Assembly: GCF_017313105.1 (NCBI RefSeq)
Contig: NZ_JAFLND010000004.1
Coordinates: forward strand, 94,474 to 158,473
Length of the DNA stretch: 64,000 nt
Source of the DNA: [Muricauda] lutisoli (nom. illeg.)
GTDB lineage: Bacteria; Bacteroidota; Bacteroidia; Flavobacteriales; Flavobacteriaceae
Direction: 5' to 3'
This document shows, piece after piece, positions 28,008 to 37,941 of this stretch. The translations under genes were made by a program, and so were the position numbers. The notes beneath the pieces were generated by a model, which saw nothing but the letters and a program-made list of their open reading frames with translations, had not been told where the DNA came from and did no database searches. Within the stretch, counting starts at the first letter, position 1. Each line of letters begins with the position of its first letter.

Positions 28008-28931
28008 CTAGAGATTGGTAGGTTTTAACTCTTGAATGACTTCTGCACTCACCCAATATATGTTGGAAAGGTCACCATTTTCGTTGTACCTGCTAAAAAA
28101 CAGATACTTGCCATCCGGCGAAATACTGGGACATGTTTCATTGAAATCGGAATTCACCGCATTTCCAAGATTGATCGGTTTGGACCAGGTTCCATTTTTC
28201 TTTTTGAAACTGACATAAATATCCCTGTCCCTTGTTTTGTCATTTTCCTTTGGGGCATCTACCAGAATAAAATCTTGTTTTGGTGAAATAAAACCATGGA
28301 TGCCAAATTCGATTTCTACTTCACGTACTTCTTCATACTTGCCATTTTTATAGGGTGAATAGCACATTTTTCTTTTCGAAATACTCGTGTAGTAAAGATC
28401 TCCGTTCAGTGCTGTGTTGGGATAAAAAACAATATCGTTATTGATGGGTGAATCGAGTTTATCCGCTTTGGCCCAAACATTTTCCAAACGTTTGGTAAAC
28501 CAAATCTTCTCATCTGAAAAAATGGAATCATATGCGGCAAAAAACAGTCCATTGCCAGAAGTGTCAACAAATGCTTCAAATTCATTTTTTTTCTTTCCTT
28601 TTGTGAGCTGCAATGGTTCAGGATTCGTCCATTTCTTGCCATCGAGTCCTGAGTAATAGACCTTCTGATTTTCGCCTTCTTTTTCGCCCGTAAAATACAT
28701 TTCGCTTAAATCGGGAGAGAAGGAAACTGCATATTCATACCTGCCGGTCACCGACACTATACCCGGTGCAAAAATTTTGGCGACCCTGCCAGGGGGATGT
28801 TGTCCAAAATAAGTTACGACTTGATCATTCTGATCATTTTTATTCTGCCCAATAGTAACACAAGAGAGAAAAACCAGCGCCAATAGTAATGCAGGTGCTA
28901 TGTAAACTTTATTTCCCAATTCTTTATTCAT
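28008..28931 (-). CDS. PD40/TolB-like beta-propeller lipoprotein
   Basis: A 307-residue relative of the protein at 26547-27470. Start ATG 28931 (MNKELGNKVYIAPALLLALV) leads to a lipobox LVFLSC. The shared segment reads KIFAPGIVSVTGRYEYAVSF, and PD40 units follow (DLSEMYFTGEKEGEN, NGLFFAAYDS, NGDLYYTSISKRK, DGKYLFFSRYNENGDLSN). It begins 5 bp after the stop of the larger paralogue, so the two are one transcript. Confidence 0.75.
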   Translation of the reverse strand: MNKELGNKVYIAPALLLALVFLSCVTIGQNKNDQNDQVVTYFGQHPPGRVAKIFAPGIVSVTGRYEYAVSFSPDLSEMYFTGEKEGENQKVYYSGLDGKKWTNPEPLQLTKGKKKNEFEAFVDTSGNGLFFAAYDSIFSDEKIWFTKRLENVWAKADKLDSPINNDIVFYPNTALNGDLYYTSISKRKMCYSPYKNGKYEEVREVEIEFGIHGFISPKQDFILVDAPKENDKTRDRDIYVSFKKKNGTWSKPINLGNAVNSDFNETCPSISPDGKYLFFSRYNENGDLSNIYWVSAEVIQELKPTNL

Positions 28932-28936
28932 TGGAA

Positions 28937-30718
28937 TCAATGTACATCAAATAATCTATGCTTAAGCCTTTGGTTAGCTGTTTTCACCCATGAGGATTGT
29001 ACACTATTGGCAATAATTTTTCTTATCGAGGAACCATCCATATTCATACTATAAATATCCCAGTCACCATCGTTGTTCGTTTTTGATCCAAAAATGATCT
29101 GAGAACCATCAGGCGACCAGCATGGATACCAATCATCAACATCATTATTTGTTAATCTTTTTTGATTGGAACCATCTATGTTCATCACATAGATCTCATG
29201 ATTTCCATCCCTGTCGGACATGAAGGTGATTTGCTTGCCATCAGGTGAAACCTCAGGGTGCTGCTCCTCGGCTTCGCTATTTGTCAACTGAATGATGTTA
29301 CCCCCATCAATATCCGCTATGCTTATATTACTTTTGTTATTTTCTGATTCTGAGTGAAAGGCGATTCTACCATCTGGTGCAAAATGTGGACCGCCGCCTC
29401 GTAGTGATTTTATTTGAGACTGCTCACTTCCATCGGAATTCATGATCCAAATTTCTGGATGCCGGTTATTTTCCGAGTCTTTATATTCCCTTGAAAAAAC
29501 TATTCTTTTTCCATCGGGCGACCAGGTTGGGGAGTTATCCCATTTGTATTTTTCATGTGTCAACCTTTTCCAATTGGTTCCATCGCCATTTATGGTATGA
29601 ATCGACCAGGTTTTTTTATCGTCATATTTTGCATAAAAAGCGAGGTGTTTTCCGTCTGGGGACCAAGCTAAATAGCCACCTCCACTTTGAGGCGGATTTG
29701 TGATCCGAACTTTTGATGTCCCTTCCATATCGGTCAGATAAATTTCTCCATCAGACGAATAAGCTCCTACATGGGAAGTGCGTTGCTCAATTCGTTTTTT
29801 CAATAGCTCGAAATCTATCCAATGGATATTTCCATATTCTTCATCATCGGAGACAAGACCTCTGTGAAAAAACAAATACTTGCCATCCGGAGAAACACTT
29901 GCCGTGAACTCACAAAGTTCCGTATTCACCAAAGGCCCTAGGTTTTGGGCTTCTGTCCAGGTACCATTCTTATTGAAACTGATATATAGATCACAGCTAC
30001 CAAACCCGCTAATGTCACTTTTACCATCAAATATGATAAAACTTTCATCGGGAGCAATGTAAGGGTGGGCAATCGACTTAAGTCCTTTTAAGTTCACCTG
30101 GGGCCCAAGCTTATGAATACTTTTATAATTGCCATCTTCATTGATTGAAGAATAAATTCCTTCATCTTTAAATTCTCCATTTTCATTTATCCAAGAAGTA
30201 AAATAGAGATTACCGTTCTCAGCGGAAGTCAGATACATAGCAGTTTTTTCTATAAAGGGTCCATTTAAAGGAATTGGATTGCTCCAACCGCTCTCTGTTT
30301 TCTCACAGTACCATTGGTGCAATCCGGTCCCTTTTGTAGCATTGGGCAATGGGCGTAAACTTCCAAAATAGAGTCGATCTCCTTGTGGGTTGATGTGTGG
30401 TTCAAAATCCCATCCTTCTTCTGCCTTAAAGAAGGCAACCTCTGGTTCTGACCAGCGACCATGTACCAATCTCACGGTATAGATTTCATTTTCCGCTTCT
30501 GGCTTTCTGCGGGTAAAGAACAGTTCGTCCATTTCAGGATTTAAAGTAATGGCAAACTCAAAAGCATTGGTTGACACAATTCCTGGTGCGAAAATCAAGG
30601 CAGAATCAGTCGGGGTCTGATTGCTGAGCAGGGCAAGATTCGAATTCTTACTTACTTGACAGTAAGCGGTAAAGGCCAGTAGGTATATTATGAGGAGTAT
30701 TGATTTTGATTGTTTCAT
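28937..30718 (-). CDS. Large PD40/TolB-like secreted protein
   Basis: A 593-residue protein from ATG 30718 with signal MKQSKSILLIIYLLAFTAYC. Residues about 30-310 match the two shorter paralogues (LIFAPGIVSTNAFEFAITL); residues about 315-590 add a TolB-type propeller with repeated SPDGK blades (AWSPDGKHLAFYAK, TWSPDGKRIVFSRE, VSPDGKQITFMSDRDGN, CWSPDGSQIIFGSK). Such propellers bind proteins or peptides; no catalytic domain is seen. Confidence 0.8.
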   Translation of the reverse strand: MKQSKSILLIIYLLAFTAYCQVSKNSNLALLSNQTPTDSALIFAPGIVSTNAFEFAITLNPEMDELFFTRRKPEAENEIYTVRLVHGRWSEPEVAFFKAEEGWDFEPHINPQGDRLYFGSLRPLPNATKGTGLHQWYCEKTESGWSNPIPLNGPFIEKTAMYLTSAENGNLYFTSWINENGEFKDEGIYSSINEDGNYKSIHKLGPQVNLKGLKSIAHPYIAPDESFIIFDGKSDISGFGSCDLYISFNKNGTWTEAQNLGPLVNTELCEFTASVSPDGKYLFFHRGLVSDDEEYGNIHWIDFELLKKRIEQRTSHVGAYSSDGEIYLTDMEGTSKVRITNPPQSGGGYLAWSPDGKHLAFYAKYDDKKTWSIHTINGDGTNWKRLTHEKYKWDNSPTWSPDGKRIVFSREYKDSENNRHPEIWIMNSDGSEQSQIKSLRGGGPHFAPDGRIAFHSESENNKSNISIADIDGGNIIQLTNSEAEEQHPEVSPDGKQITFMSDRDGNHEIYVMNIDGSNQKRLTNNDVDDWYPCWSPDGSQIIFGSKTNNDGDWDIYSMNMDGSSIRKIIANSVQSSWVKTANQRLKHRLFDVH

Positions 30719-30754
30719 GTTCAAAGCTTTAGCTTTTATATTATTCTAAGACAG

Positions 30755-32098
30755 TTACTCTTTGGTAAATATGTAGGCATTGGCCACACCTATTTGTATA
30801 AGGGACATTTGACCTGTTTCGGGATTGAAAATGAATTCAGCACCATTTTCCTCCATGAAAAATTTATGCTTCCCTTTGTATACCAGAGGGTTGGCAGGTG
30901 AGTCGTTCAATTGTGAATGGAGTACACCATCCTTTTGGGTCACCGTGAATTTACCACCCCCGGTTCCGGTGTAAATCCCCTCATATTTTTCAAGTTCATC
31001 GGGCGATATTTCTACTGCGTTGAAGTTTGGGAGCGAAAAGGGTTCACCAAAATAACATTTGGCCACATCTCTTACCAGACCAGCAAAGTTGTAATCAATG
31101 GCATTTGAAGTAAGAGCGATTGCCAAGCTATCTTCTGGGAAGTAAATCGCATAGGATTTAAAACCTTCAATAATCCCACCATGCCCAAATCCTGATTTGT
31201 TCTCCACATTGAACGGCAATATTCCCATTCCATGATTATCCTTTATGGTGGTCATCGCTTCAAGACTTTTTTGAGAAACGATCTTTAGATCAAAAAGACC
31301 CTCTAGAAATCTTGTCAAATCACCGGATGTTGAAACCATGCCGCCAGCACCCATTGCAGTGGAAAGATCGGTTTCAATTTCTTTGATCCACTCGGTCGAG
31401 TACGTGTAAGAGTTGGATTCATTGTTGGCCAGATCTATTTTACTTCCATAGTAGGTGTCTTTTAGGTCAAGTGGCGCACAGATTTTTTCAATCAATAAAT
31501 CACCGAAAGGCTTTTCATAAACGCTCTCGAGCATAACGGATAATAGAAAGAAATTGGAGTTGCTGTACTCCGCTTTGGTACCTGGTTCAAAATCACTTTG
31601 GTAGTTTGTGATGATTTCAAGCATCTCATCCGAAGATTTGTAGTCCGTTCTGTAAGCGAAGTATGCAGTGTCTTTTGTGAAACTATGGATGCCGCTTCTG
31701 TGGTTCAATAGATTGGCAATGGTTATTTTATTGGCATTTTCTATATCAGGGAAGTATTGATCAATAGTTTGCTTAAGGTTCAATTTATTTTCCTCAATTG
31801 CCTTAAAGACCAATGTAGCCGTTAGCATTTTGGAGATCGACCCAATCCTGTATTTGGAGTCCACTGTTGACTTCTTTTGAGTTTCAATATCATCGAAGCC
31901 GTAGGCTTTCGAATAGATTGTATTCCCCTTTTTTGAAAGGGAGACACTCCCCATGAACTTATCATTTTCATGGAGTAAATTAAGTAGGCTGTCCAGTTTT
32001 GACTTGTTGAAACCTGAATTATCCGATAGGGTGTTTTTATTGTTTCCACAGGAAAAAAGTAGTGTAGAAACTACGGCTATAAGTAAAATAGATCTCAT
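30755..32098 (-). CDS. Class C beta-lactamase-type serine hydrolase lipoprotein
   Basis: A 447-residue penicillin-binding-protein-like hydrolase. Lipobox LFSC within MRSILLIAVVSTLLFSC. Catalytic SxxK is S87-I-S-K90 in RIGSISKMLTATL; the YxN motif is YSN in AEYSNSNFFLLS; HGG in GFGHGGIIEGF replaces the KTG triad. The C-terminal ~90 residues form a small beta domain (ELEKYEGIYTG). Members hydrolyse peptides or esters; antibiotic resistance is not implied. It precedes the PD40 gene on the same strand by about 36 bp. Confidence 0.88.
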   Translation of the reverse strand: MRSILLIAVVSTLLFSCGNNKNTLSDNSGFNKSKLDSLLNLLHENDKFMGSVSLSKKGNTIYSKAYGFDDIETQKKSTVDSKYRIGSISKMLTATLVFKAIEENKLNLKQTIDQYFPDIENANKITIANLLNHRSGIHSFTKDTAYFAYRTDYKSSDEMLEIITNYQSDFEPGTKAEYSNSNFFLLSVMLESVYEKPFGDLLIEKICAPLDLKDTYYGSKIDLANNESNSYTYSTEWIKEIETDLSTAMGAGGMVSTSGDLTRFLEGLFDLKIVSQKSLEAMTTIKDNHGMGILPFNVENKSGFGHGGIIEGFKSYAIYFPEDSLAIALTSNAIDYNFAGLVRDVAKCYFGEPFSLPNFNAVEISPDELEKYEGIYTGTGGGKFTVTQKDGVLHSQLNDSPANPLVYKGKHKFFMEENGAEFIFNPETGQMSLIQIGVANAYIFTKE

Positions 32099-32154
32099 AT
32101 TGTTTATTTATAAATATGTTTTAATTATTTGAACAAGGTCTTAAATCAACCATC

Positions 32155-33069
32155 TTAATTGCATTGATCATTCAATTCCTGGTATTCCGATAATGATAAT
32201 GAAGGAATCTCTTGGTCTCTTTGTATTTGAATACAGGTCAGACCCGGATTTCTATCCGCCCTCAGATCAGTCAATGCTTGATTGTTACTTACATCAAGGC
32301 CTGTAAGTGCGTTACTTGAGATATATAAATAGGACAACTTAATATTTTGCTCAAGATTGATATTGGAGAGATTGTTGTCTGAAATCATCAAGGTCTCCAA
32401 TTGCATATTGGTCCCAGGGTCAATGGTGGCAAGTTCATTAGTTGTCAACATTATATTTTTAAGGCTTAGGGCACTTTCAAGATCAATGGATTGCAGCAGG
32501 TTATGAGTCATGAATAGATCCTCCACAGATTCGTTGTTGATACTCACTTCTTCAAAGTCATTGAAGGATAAGTTCAGTTTTTTCAAATTTTCCGCATTCG
32601 ATAATCCTGTTAGAGTATGCAACCTATTGGCCTGGACATCCAATAATACAAGATTCGTATTTTTATCAATGTCAATATTTGTTAGGAGGTTTCCACCCAA
32701 AAATAAAGTATCCAGTTTAGTATTGAAGCTTAAGTCAATATCCTGAATATCCTGTCCTGTTGCGGACAAAAATGTAAGATTGATAAAACCTTCGATTCCA
32801 TTCAAATCACCAATTATACCGGTATTTTCTGTCAAATTCAGATTCAAATGGGTCACCTGCTCCGCATCCGACCTTAAGATCTTATGGTTTATAGCGCCAT
32901 CAGAATCCACACCCAACTCAATCAATTTTGATTCAAAAACGGAGTCGGGAATGCTTACAAATGTTTCTATTATCGTGCTAGGGGGAATTTCTTCGTAGGC
33001 GCAAGAAGAGTATAATAGAGCTGTAAGCGATAAGGCCACTAAGTTGATAGTTTTCAATATTAGTTTCAT
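32155..33069 (-). CDS. Leucine-rich repeat lipoprotein
   Basis: A 304-residue lipoprotein (LLYSSC lipobox). After the IPDSVFESKLIELGVDSDG segment common to flavobacterial LRR proteins come about eight irregular 20-22-residue repeats of the form L..LxLxxNxLxxID. Ends with a Cys-bracketed cap (CIQIQRDQEIPSLSLSEYQE). Probably a surface or periplasmic binding protein. 56 bp upstream of the serine hydrolase, same strand. Confidence 0.8.
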   Translation of the reverse strand: MKLILKTINLVALSLTALLYSSCAYEEIPPSTIIETFVSIPDSVFESKLIELGVDSDGAINHKILRSDAEQVTHLNLNLTENTGIIGDLNGIEGFINLTFLSATGQDIQDIDLSFNTKLDTLFLGGNLLTNIDIDKNTNLVLLDVQANRLHTLTGLSNAENLKKLNLSFNDFEEVSINNESVEDLFMTHNLLQSIDLESALSLKNIMLTTNELATIDPGTNMQLETLMISDNNLSNINLEQNIKLSYLYISSNALTGLDVSNNQALTDLRADRNPGLTCIQIQRDQEIPSLSLSEYQELNDQCN

Positions 33070-33136
33070 AATATCAAAGTTTAAGTGAGGTTTTCTCCTT
33101 TAGATGGTTGGCAACTTTTGATATACTTGGATGATT

Positions 33137-34339
33137 TTATTTCTTCAATCTTTTAATCTCCATGTTAAAATCTTCTTCATGGCCCAGCTTATATTTTTTT
33201 GAAACCTCAATACCTTCAGTGTAGGTTGCTATTGCTTCTGATATTTGGTTTGTTTGCTCGTATAACTGAGCTAAATATGTAAATAACCCTATGTAGTTGG
33301 GGTAAGCTTCTGTTGCTCTTTTAAGTATGGTTATGGCCCCTGGCAGATTTTCTTTTTCCACCTGCAACATCACTAAATCGACATACTCTTTTGCCGGTCT
33401 TCTGACATTCTTACCATATTTCTCTTTCAGTTGTTCTTCACCTGATAAAAAAGATTCATCAGAATACTTTGTGCTCAATTCCTCCGGCATACGCAAATCA
33501 GAGCATACAAATTTTAGCCCATAATAATTGAGTAAGAGGCGGGAGGAATCATGATCTTCATCGCCCACTTCTTCATGTAGCCAGTTAAAATTTTCTGGAG
33601 TGTGTTGTTTGATCACTTCGACATATCGAAGGAGTTCTTGTCGCATCCCCCAACCATCTCCACCGCCTATTCCAAAGTAAACAGACTTATTCAGTATTTC
33701 ATTTTCGGAAAAAAACACTTTTGCTTTTTCCGTCATTTCTTCACCATTCCACCAAAGTGCTGGAGCTTCGATAATAAATGCATCAAAAGTTTCCGGACTT
33801 TCCATCAACGTAAAAACACTAAATAACCCACCAAAAGAATGCCCTTCCAGTATTCGAAAAGAATAAGTCCTGTAATTGCTCTCTACATAGGGTATGAGTT
33901 CTGTTTCAATAAACTGAAGGAAAGCAGGAGCACCGCCACTCTGTGGAATTCCTGAATTACCCGTTCCTCCATAGGTGTTTTGTCCCGCATTTGAAGGAGT
34001 TAAGTCCCTAGCTCTATCCAGACTTTCTATGCCAACAATTATCATCGGGGGAATCAAACCTGTTTCACTCAGCATTTCCACCGTACCAATAGTATGCTTA
34101 ATATTTCCCAACCCGTCCAGTAGATACAATACCGGATAATTGGCATTGTTGTCTTCATAGCCCACGGGAAGCGAAATAATGATTGGGCGGTCTTCCTTTA
34201 GTATTTCTGATTTTAAGATATGCTTTTGTCCCAGACCAATGAGACGATTGTCTTCTGTGAGCTCAATTTTATTCGCCAATTGGCCATATGTGCTTAGTTG
34301 AAATAAAATGTAGGTAAAAAGAATAAATACTTTTTTCAT
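33137..34339 (-). CDS. Secreted esterase (PF00756 type) with C-terminal TPR
   Basis: A 400-residue secreted protein (signal MKKVFILFTYILFQLSTYGQ). Residues about 35-270 are an enterochelin esterase/IroE-like alpha/beta hydrolase with nucleophile Ser in LEGHSFGGLF and a late His in EDHDSSRL; residues about 310-400 contain TPR units (EAIATYTEGIEVSKKY). It has the same architecture as the protein at 36716-37882 and is divergent from the AraC/TPR regulator between them. Confidence 0.83.
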   Translation of the reverse strand: MKKVFILFTYILFQLSTYGQLANKIELTEDNRLIGLGQKHILKSEILKEDRPIIISLPVGYEDNNANYPVLYLLDGLGNIKHTIGTVEMLSETGLIPPMIIVGIESLDRARDLTPSNAGQNTYGGTGNSGIPQSGGAPAFLQFIETELIPYVESNYRTYSFRILEGHSFGGLFSVFTLMESPETFDAFIIEAPALWWNGEEMTEKAKVFFSENEILNKSVYFGIGGGDGWGMRQELLRYVEVIKQHTPENFNWLHEEVGDEDHDSSRLLLNYYGLKFVCSDLRMPEELSTKYSDESFLSGEEQLKEKYGKNVRRPAKEYVDLVMLQVEKENLPGAITILKRATEAYPNYIGLFTYLAQLYEQTNQISEAIATYTEGIEVSKKYKLGHEEDFNMEIKRLKK

Positions 34340-34603
34340 GTCATTATGTTTTATAAGCTAGTGATCTGCATAGGTTTGCAGCGGTAACATTCACTGTCCA
34401 AACAAGTAGTTGGGAAGCCAATTAGGATATATATCTGAAGGATTGACCAATGAGCACTGCAATTATTACGTTACTTTCTTATGATGATGAAAGCAACAAA
34501 ACTAAAAAGGACGTAAAACCAAATCGTCCTGAATTAAGATTCCGAACCTTTAATGTGAGATTCAGGACTCTTTTTATTTGCAAAACCCATTGGATTTTTT
34601 TGA

Positions 34604-36445
34604 GTGTTTAAAAAACTAGTGGAAATTCCTATCTTTGGTTACTCTGTTATCCATAGTCCAATTATATCCTTAAACTTGCGCACTCCTAGGTCAATAGTTG
34701 TCCTCCCTTTTGAGAATATAAGCCCCGATCCTGAAAATGATTATTTTGCCGATGGGGTTACGGAAGAAATTATAAATGCACTCAGTAAAATAGAGGGACT
34801 TAAGGTGACTGCTAGGACTTCTTCGTTTGCTTACAAAAACAAATCCAAGGACATTAGGATCATTGGTAACGAGTTGGGTGTTTCCACGGCTCTTGAAGGG
34901 AGTATCCGAAAATCGGGTAATCTTATCAGGATTTCTACACAATTGATACGTACCGATAATGGATTTCAAGTATGGTCAGATAGTTTTAATCGTGATCTTA
35001 CAAATATTTTTGAATTACAGGATGAAATAAGTTTGTTGATAGCAGACAAAATCCGAGAAAATTTTGGACACCTTGAAATCAACGATCATCTTGTTACTTC
35101 CCAGACCAATAATATTGAAGCCTACACCTTGTTCCTAAAAGGTCGCTATTTTCAGCTTCGCTGGAATGTTGATGATTTTTTAAAGGCTACGATTGAATAT
35201 GAGAAAAGTATTCAACTTGATCCAAAGTTTTATAAACCATATTTCGGTTTGGTACAGTGTTATGCCCTTATGGCTGCTTGGGGTTTTACAACAGATAGAT
35301 TGGTAGCACTGGAAAAAGCTAATTATTATCTTACTGAAGGCTTAAAAGTCAATAACCAATCTTCAGAAGCCCATTTTGCGTTGGCAACTAAATCTTTGTG
35401 GGTAGAATGGAAACCCTATGAAGCTTTAAGTCATTTGACCAGATCTTTGGCAATTAACCCAAACGACTCGGAATCTCTCGAAGCTGCAGCGGAGGCCCAC
35501 ATTGCCTTAGGTGAATTTGAGGATGCAACAAATTATATAAAAATGGCATTGGAGGTTAACCCCTTATCTGCCAATCATCATTTCACCATTGGAAATATCC
35601 ATTATTTGCAGCAAGATTATTCCAAAGCATTGAAATGTTTTGAACGTTCACTGGAAATCGATCCCAAATGGGATTTTTCACTTCAGGTAAGTGCCTGCTG
35701 TTTTGTTCTTATGGGCCATAAACAAGCTTTAGATTCCCTATTGGATGAGCATAAAGATTTAAAAGATGGCTATTTGTTCACTCACCTTTATGATGCTATA
35801 CATAATGGTAAACCTATTGATATCAATGCTTTGCCAGAAATAAACGACACCTATTTTTCGTGGAAACTATGGACCCTTATCTATGCTAACGAAATTGAGG
35901 AAGCATACAAACATCTTATAGTATGTATTGAAAGCAAAGAAGGACAGTATTTGAATTTTCAACGAGAACCTCTAAACAATCCATTAAAGGCATCTAAGAA
36001 ATATGAGTCCATTGTTCAGTCTGTATTTGATAGACCCATATATGAAACTCAGCAAACAAATGAGTATAAATCCAAAGTACCGATGACAGAAGAGGAACAG
36101 GTTTATTATAAAACAAAGTTGGAAGAGGTAATGCTAGACTATCATCTATATGCTTCGGAAAATATGACTTTGCGTAGTCTAGCTGAAAGAATTGGCCTTC
36201 ACGCCAATAAACTGTCCTGGCTCTTAAATGAAGTTCTGGGTAAAAATTTCAATGAGTACATTAATGGTCTTAGAGTTGAAGCTTTTAAGAAAAAAGCTTT
36301 AGAGGCTGCTTTTAGCAACTACTCCTTGTTAGGAATAGCGTATGAATGTGGTTTTAATTCAAAGTCTGTTTTTAATGATTTTTTTAAAAAAACGGTAGGC
36401 ATGACACCCTCCAATTGGCTGAAAAAACAAAATAAAAAGCAGTGA
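34604..36445 (+). CDS. TolB/FlgO-like, TPR and AraC-HTH fusion regulator
   Basis: A 613-residue protein, GTG start at 34604. Residues about 29-150 resemble the TolB/FlgO-like domain that accompanies adenylate-cyclase-type TPR proteins (VVLPFENISPDPENDYFADG), residues about 170-400 hold TPR units (YSKALKCFERSLEIDPKWD), and residues about 500-613 are an AraC DNA-binding domain (SLAERIGLHANKLSWLLNE, LGIAYECGFNSKSVFNDFFKK). It lies between two minus-strand esterase genes, probably as their regulator. No transmembrane helix is visible. It is the only plus-strand gene of the block. Confidence 0.82.
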   Translation: MFKKLVEIPIFGYSVIHSPIISLNLRTPRSIVVLPFENISPDPENDYFADGVTEEIINALSKIEGLKVTARTSSFAYKNKSKDIRIIGNELGVSTALEGSIRKSGNLIRISTQLIRTDNGFQVWSDSFNRDLTNIFELQDEISLLIADKIRENFGHLEINDHLVTSQTNNIEAYTLFLKGRYFQLRWNVDDFLKATIEYEKSIQLDPKFYKPYFGLVQCYALMAAWGFTTDRLVALEKANYYLTEGLKVNNQSSEAHFALATKSLWVEWKPYEALSHLTRSLAINPNDSESLEAAAEAHIALGEFEDATNYIKMALEVNPLSANHHFTIGNIHYLQQDYSKALKCFERSLEIDPKWDFSLQVSACCFVLMGHKQALDSLLDEHKDLKDGYLFTHLYDAIHNGKPIDINALPEINDTYFSWKLWTLIYANEIEEAYKHLIVCIESKEGQYLNFQREPLNNPLKASKKYESIVQSVFDRPIYETQQTNEYKSKVPMTEEEQVYYKTKLEEVMLDYHLYASENMTLRSLAERIGLHANKLSWLLNEVLGKNFNEYINGLRVEAFKKKALEAAFSNYSLLGIAYECGFNSKSVFNDFFKKTVGMTPSNWLKKQNKKQ

Positions 36446-36715
36446 TTTGATTATAGTAAAAACCACTTGAATTACACGAGCTGATGACCAGAATACAGCA
36501 AATGACAAATTTCCTTTCCTATTGAAACACGAGCGGTCTAGATTACTATTTTGACCTATTTTTTAAGTACCTCCATAAGTCGACTTTGTTTTTTGGTCCG
36601 TCATCTTTTTTAATGGAGTTTCAACACGACCTTGATGGATTCAATATCCAGTTATGTTTCTTGCCTTGTTCAGATTTTTCAAGATGTCATGGAAGCCTAT
36701 CGGCAACCATGTTCA
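36446..36715. other. Intergenic gap, no gene recognised
   Basis: 270 bp between the AraC fusion regulator and the second esterase, which converge. I see no ORF with protein-like composition, no clear terminator and no repeat. Confidence 0.4.
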
Positions 36716-37882
36716 TCAGCTTTTCAGTTCCGATAATTTCATCAAGGCATGTTCGTTCTTTGGATTCAGTTCAAGGGATTTTTCATAGTTGTCGATGGCC
36801 TTTTTCTTATCTCCAAGAGCTTCATAGGCTTCGCCCAGACTATCAAAAGCATTAAATGAGTTGGGGAAATTCTCCGTATTCAGGATAAAGTATGACAAGG
36901 CCGTGGACTTATCATGACCATTCCGACTTCGAAGCAAGCTATAACCAATTCGATTGACCAGCTGTTCCGGTGGCCTAAAGTCCCAAGAAAGTCGTCTGGA
37001 AATCGACTGAAAATGCTGAATCAATTGTTCCTTGCTCTTCACCTCCCGATAAGATATTCCATAACCTTCGAATATGTTGGAGATGCCATTGTAAAAAGCT
37101 ATTGGTGCCACGGAAGCATGGTTTTCATTTTCAAAATACTCCATTTTTGCCAGAAAAGGACCTTCACATTTGCTGTTCAGCCCTTCAAATAATCTTACAT
37201 GACGATCACGGTTTCTGATATTTCTCTTTCCCCAGTTCGCTGTGGCCAGATAAAAGTACCTTTTAAAGGATCGATCGGTAACAGCTTCCAACTTTTTGTC
37301 CATGGTTTCCACATCCCATGTGCCAAAACTGGGATCCACTGCAATAAAAGCGCTAAAAAGGGATTTTTCCTTCATATAGGCATAGGTGGTCAATAAAGCA
37401 CTTAAGGAATGTCCAAAAAGAATTCGGTAAGGGGCGGTTCTATAATGGCTGTCCAATTCGGGAATCAGTTCATCTTCCAAAAAGCTCAGAAATCTTTCAC
37501 CTCCCCCTGAATTGTTCTCTCTTACAGTAATGACTTTATCAGGGGTATAGTCCCTTCTACGATCTACATTGGTAACACCCACCACGATCATTTCCGGAAT
37601 TTTCCAACTTCGGTACGCATCTGAACTCAGATAATTCACCACCCCGACTATACTTTTAAAATGTATGTTCCCATCTAGAATTATGAGTACTGGATAGCGC
37701 TTGTGGGATGATCGGTCATCATTGTAAGAATCTGGCAGGCTGATCCAATACCCTCTGTCCTCATTCAAGATATTGGAGTGGAGCGTATGTTTTGTACCCA
37801 ACATAATGGATTCGGTATCCTGAGACTTGATCTGGCCAATGCCCATGCATAAAAAAAGTAATACAATAAGGTTTTTGTTCAT
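36716..37882 (-). CDS. Secreted esterase (PF00756 type) with C-terminal TPR
   Basis: A 388-residue relative of the protein at 33137-34339: signal MNKNLIVLLFLCMGIGQIKSQ, the same opening block (MLGTKHTLHSNILNEDRGYWISLPDSY), esterase domain to about 270, and a final TPR (KKAIDNYEKSLELNPKNEH). The nucleophile elbow reads FGHSLSALL, so the last Gly of GxSxG is Ser; activity may be changed. It is 60 bp from the metallo-hydrolase gene upstream. Confidence 0.82.
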   Translation of the reverse strand: MNKNLIVLLFLCMGIGQIKSQDTESIMLGTKHTLHSNILNEDRGYWISLPDSYNDDRSSHKRYPVLIILDGNIHFKSIVGVVNYLSSDAYRSWKIPEMIVVGVTNVDRRRDYTPDKVITVRENNSGGGERFLSFLEDELIPELDSHYRTAPYRILFGHSLSALLTTYAYMKEKSLFSAFIAVDPSFGTWDVETMDKKLEAVTDRSFKRYFYLATANWGKRNIRNRDRHVRLFEGLNSKCEGPFLAKMEYFENENHASVAPIAFYNGISNIFEGYGISYREVKSKEQLIQHFQSISRRLSWDFRPPEQLVNRIGYSLLRSRNGHDKSTALSYFILNTENFPNSFNAFDSLGEAYEALGDKKKAIDNYEKSLELNPKNEHALMKLSELKS

Positions 37883-37941
37883 TTGTTGATTTTTTAAAAT
37901 CGGTATGGACCGCTGTTTTGCTCTTTGTTTTTTGAAAGACT

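Noticed and set aside
36446..36715. Possible transposase C-terminus on the minus strand
   Set aside because: Two frames give short basic tails, neither matches a transposase I know; no inverted repeats are seen.
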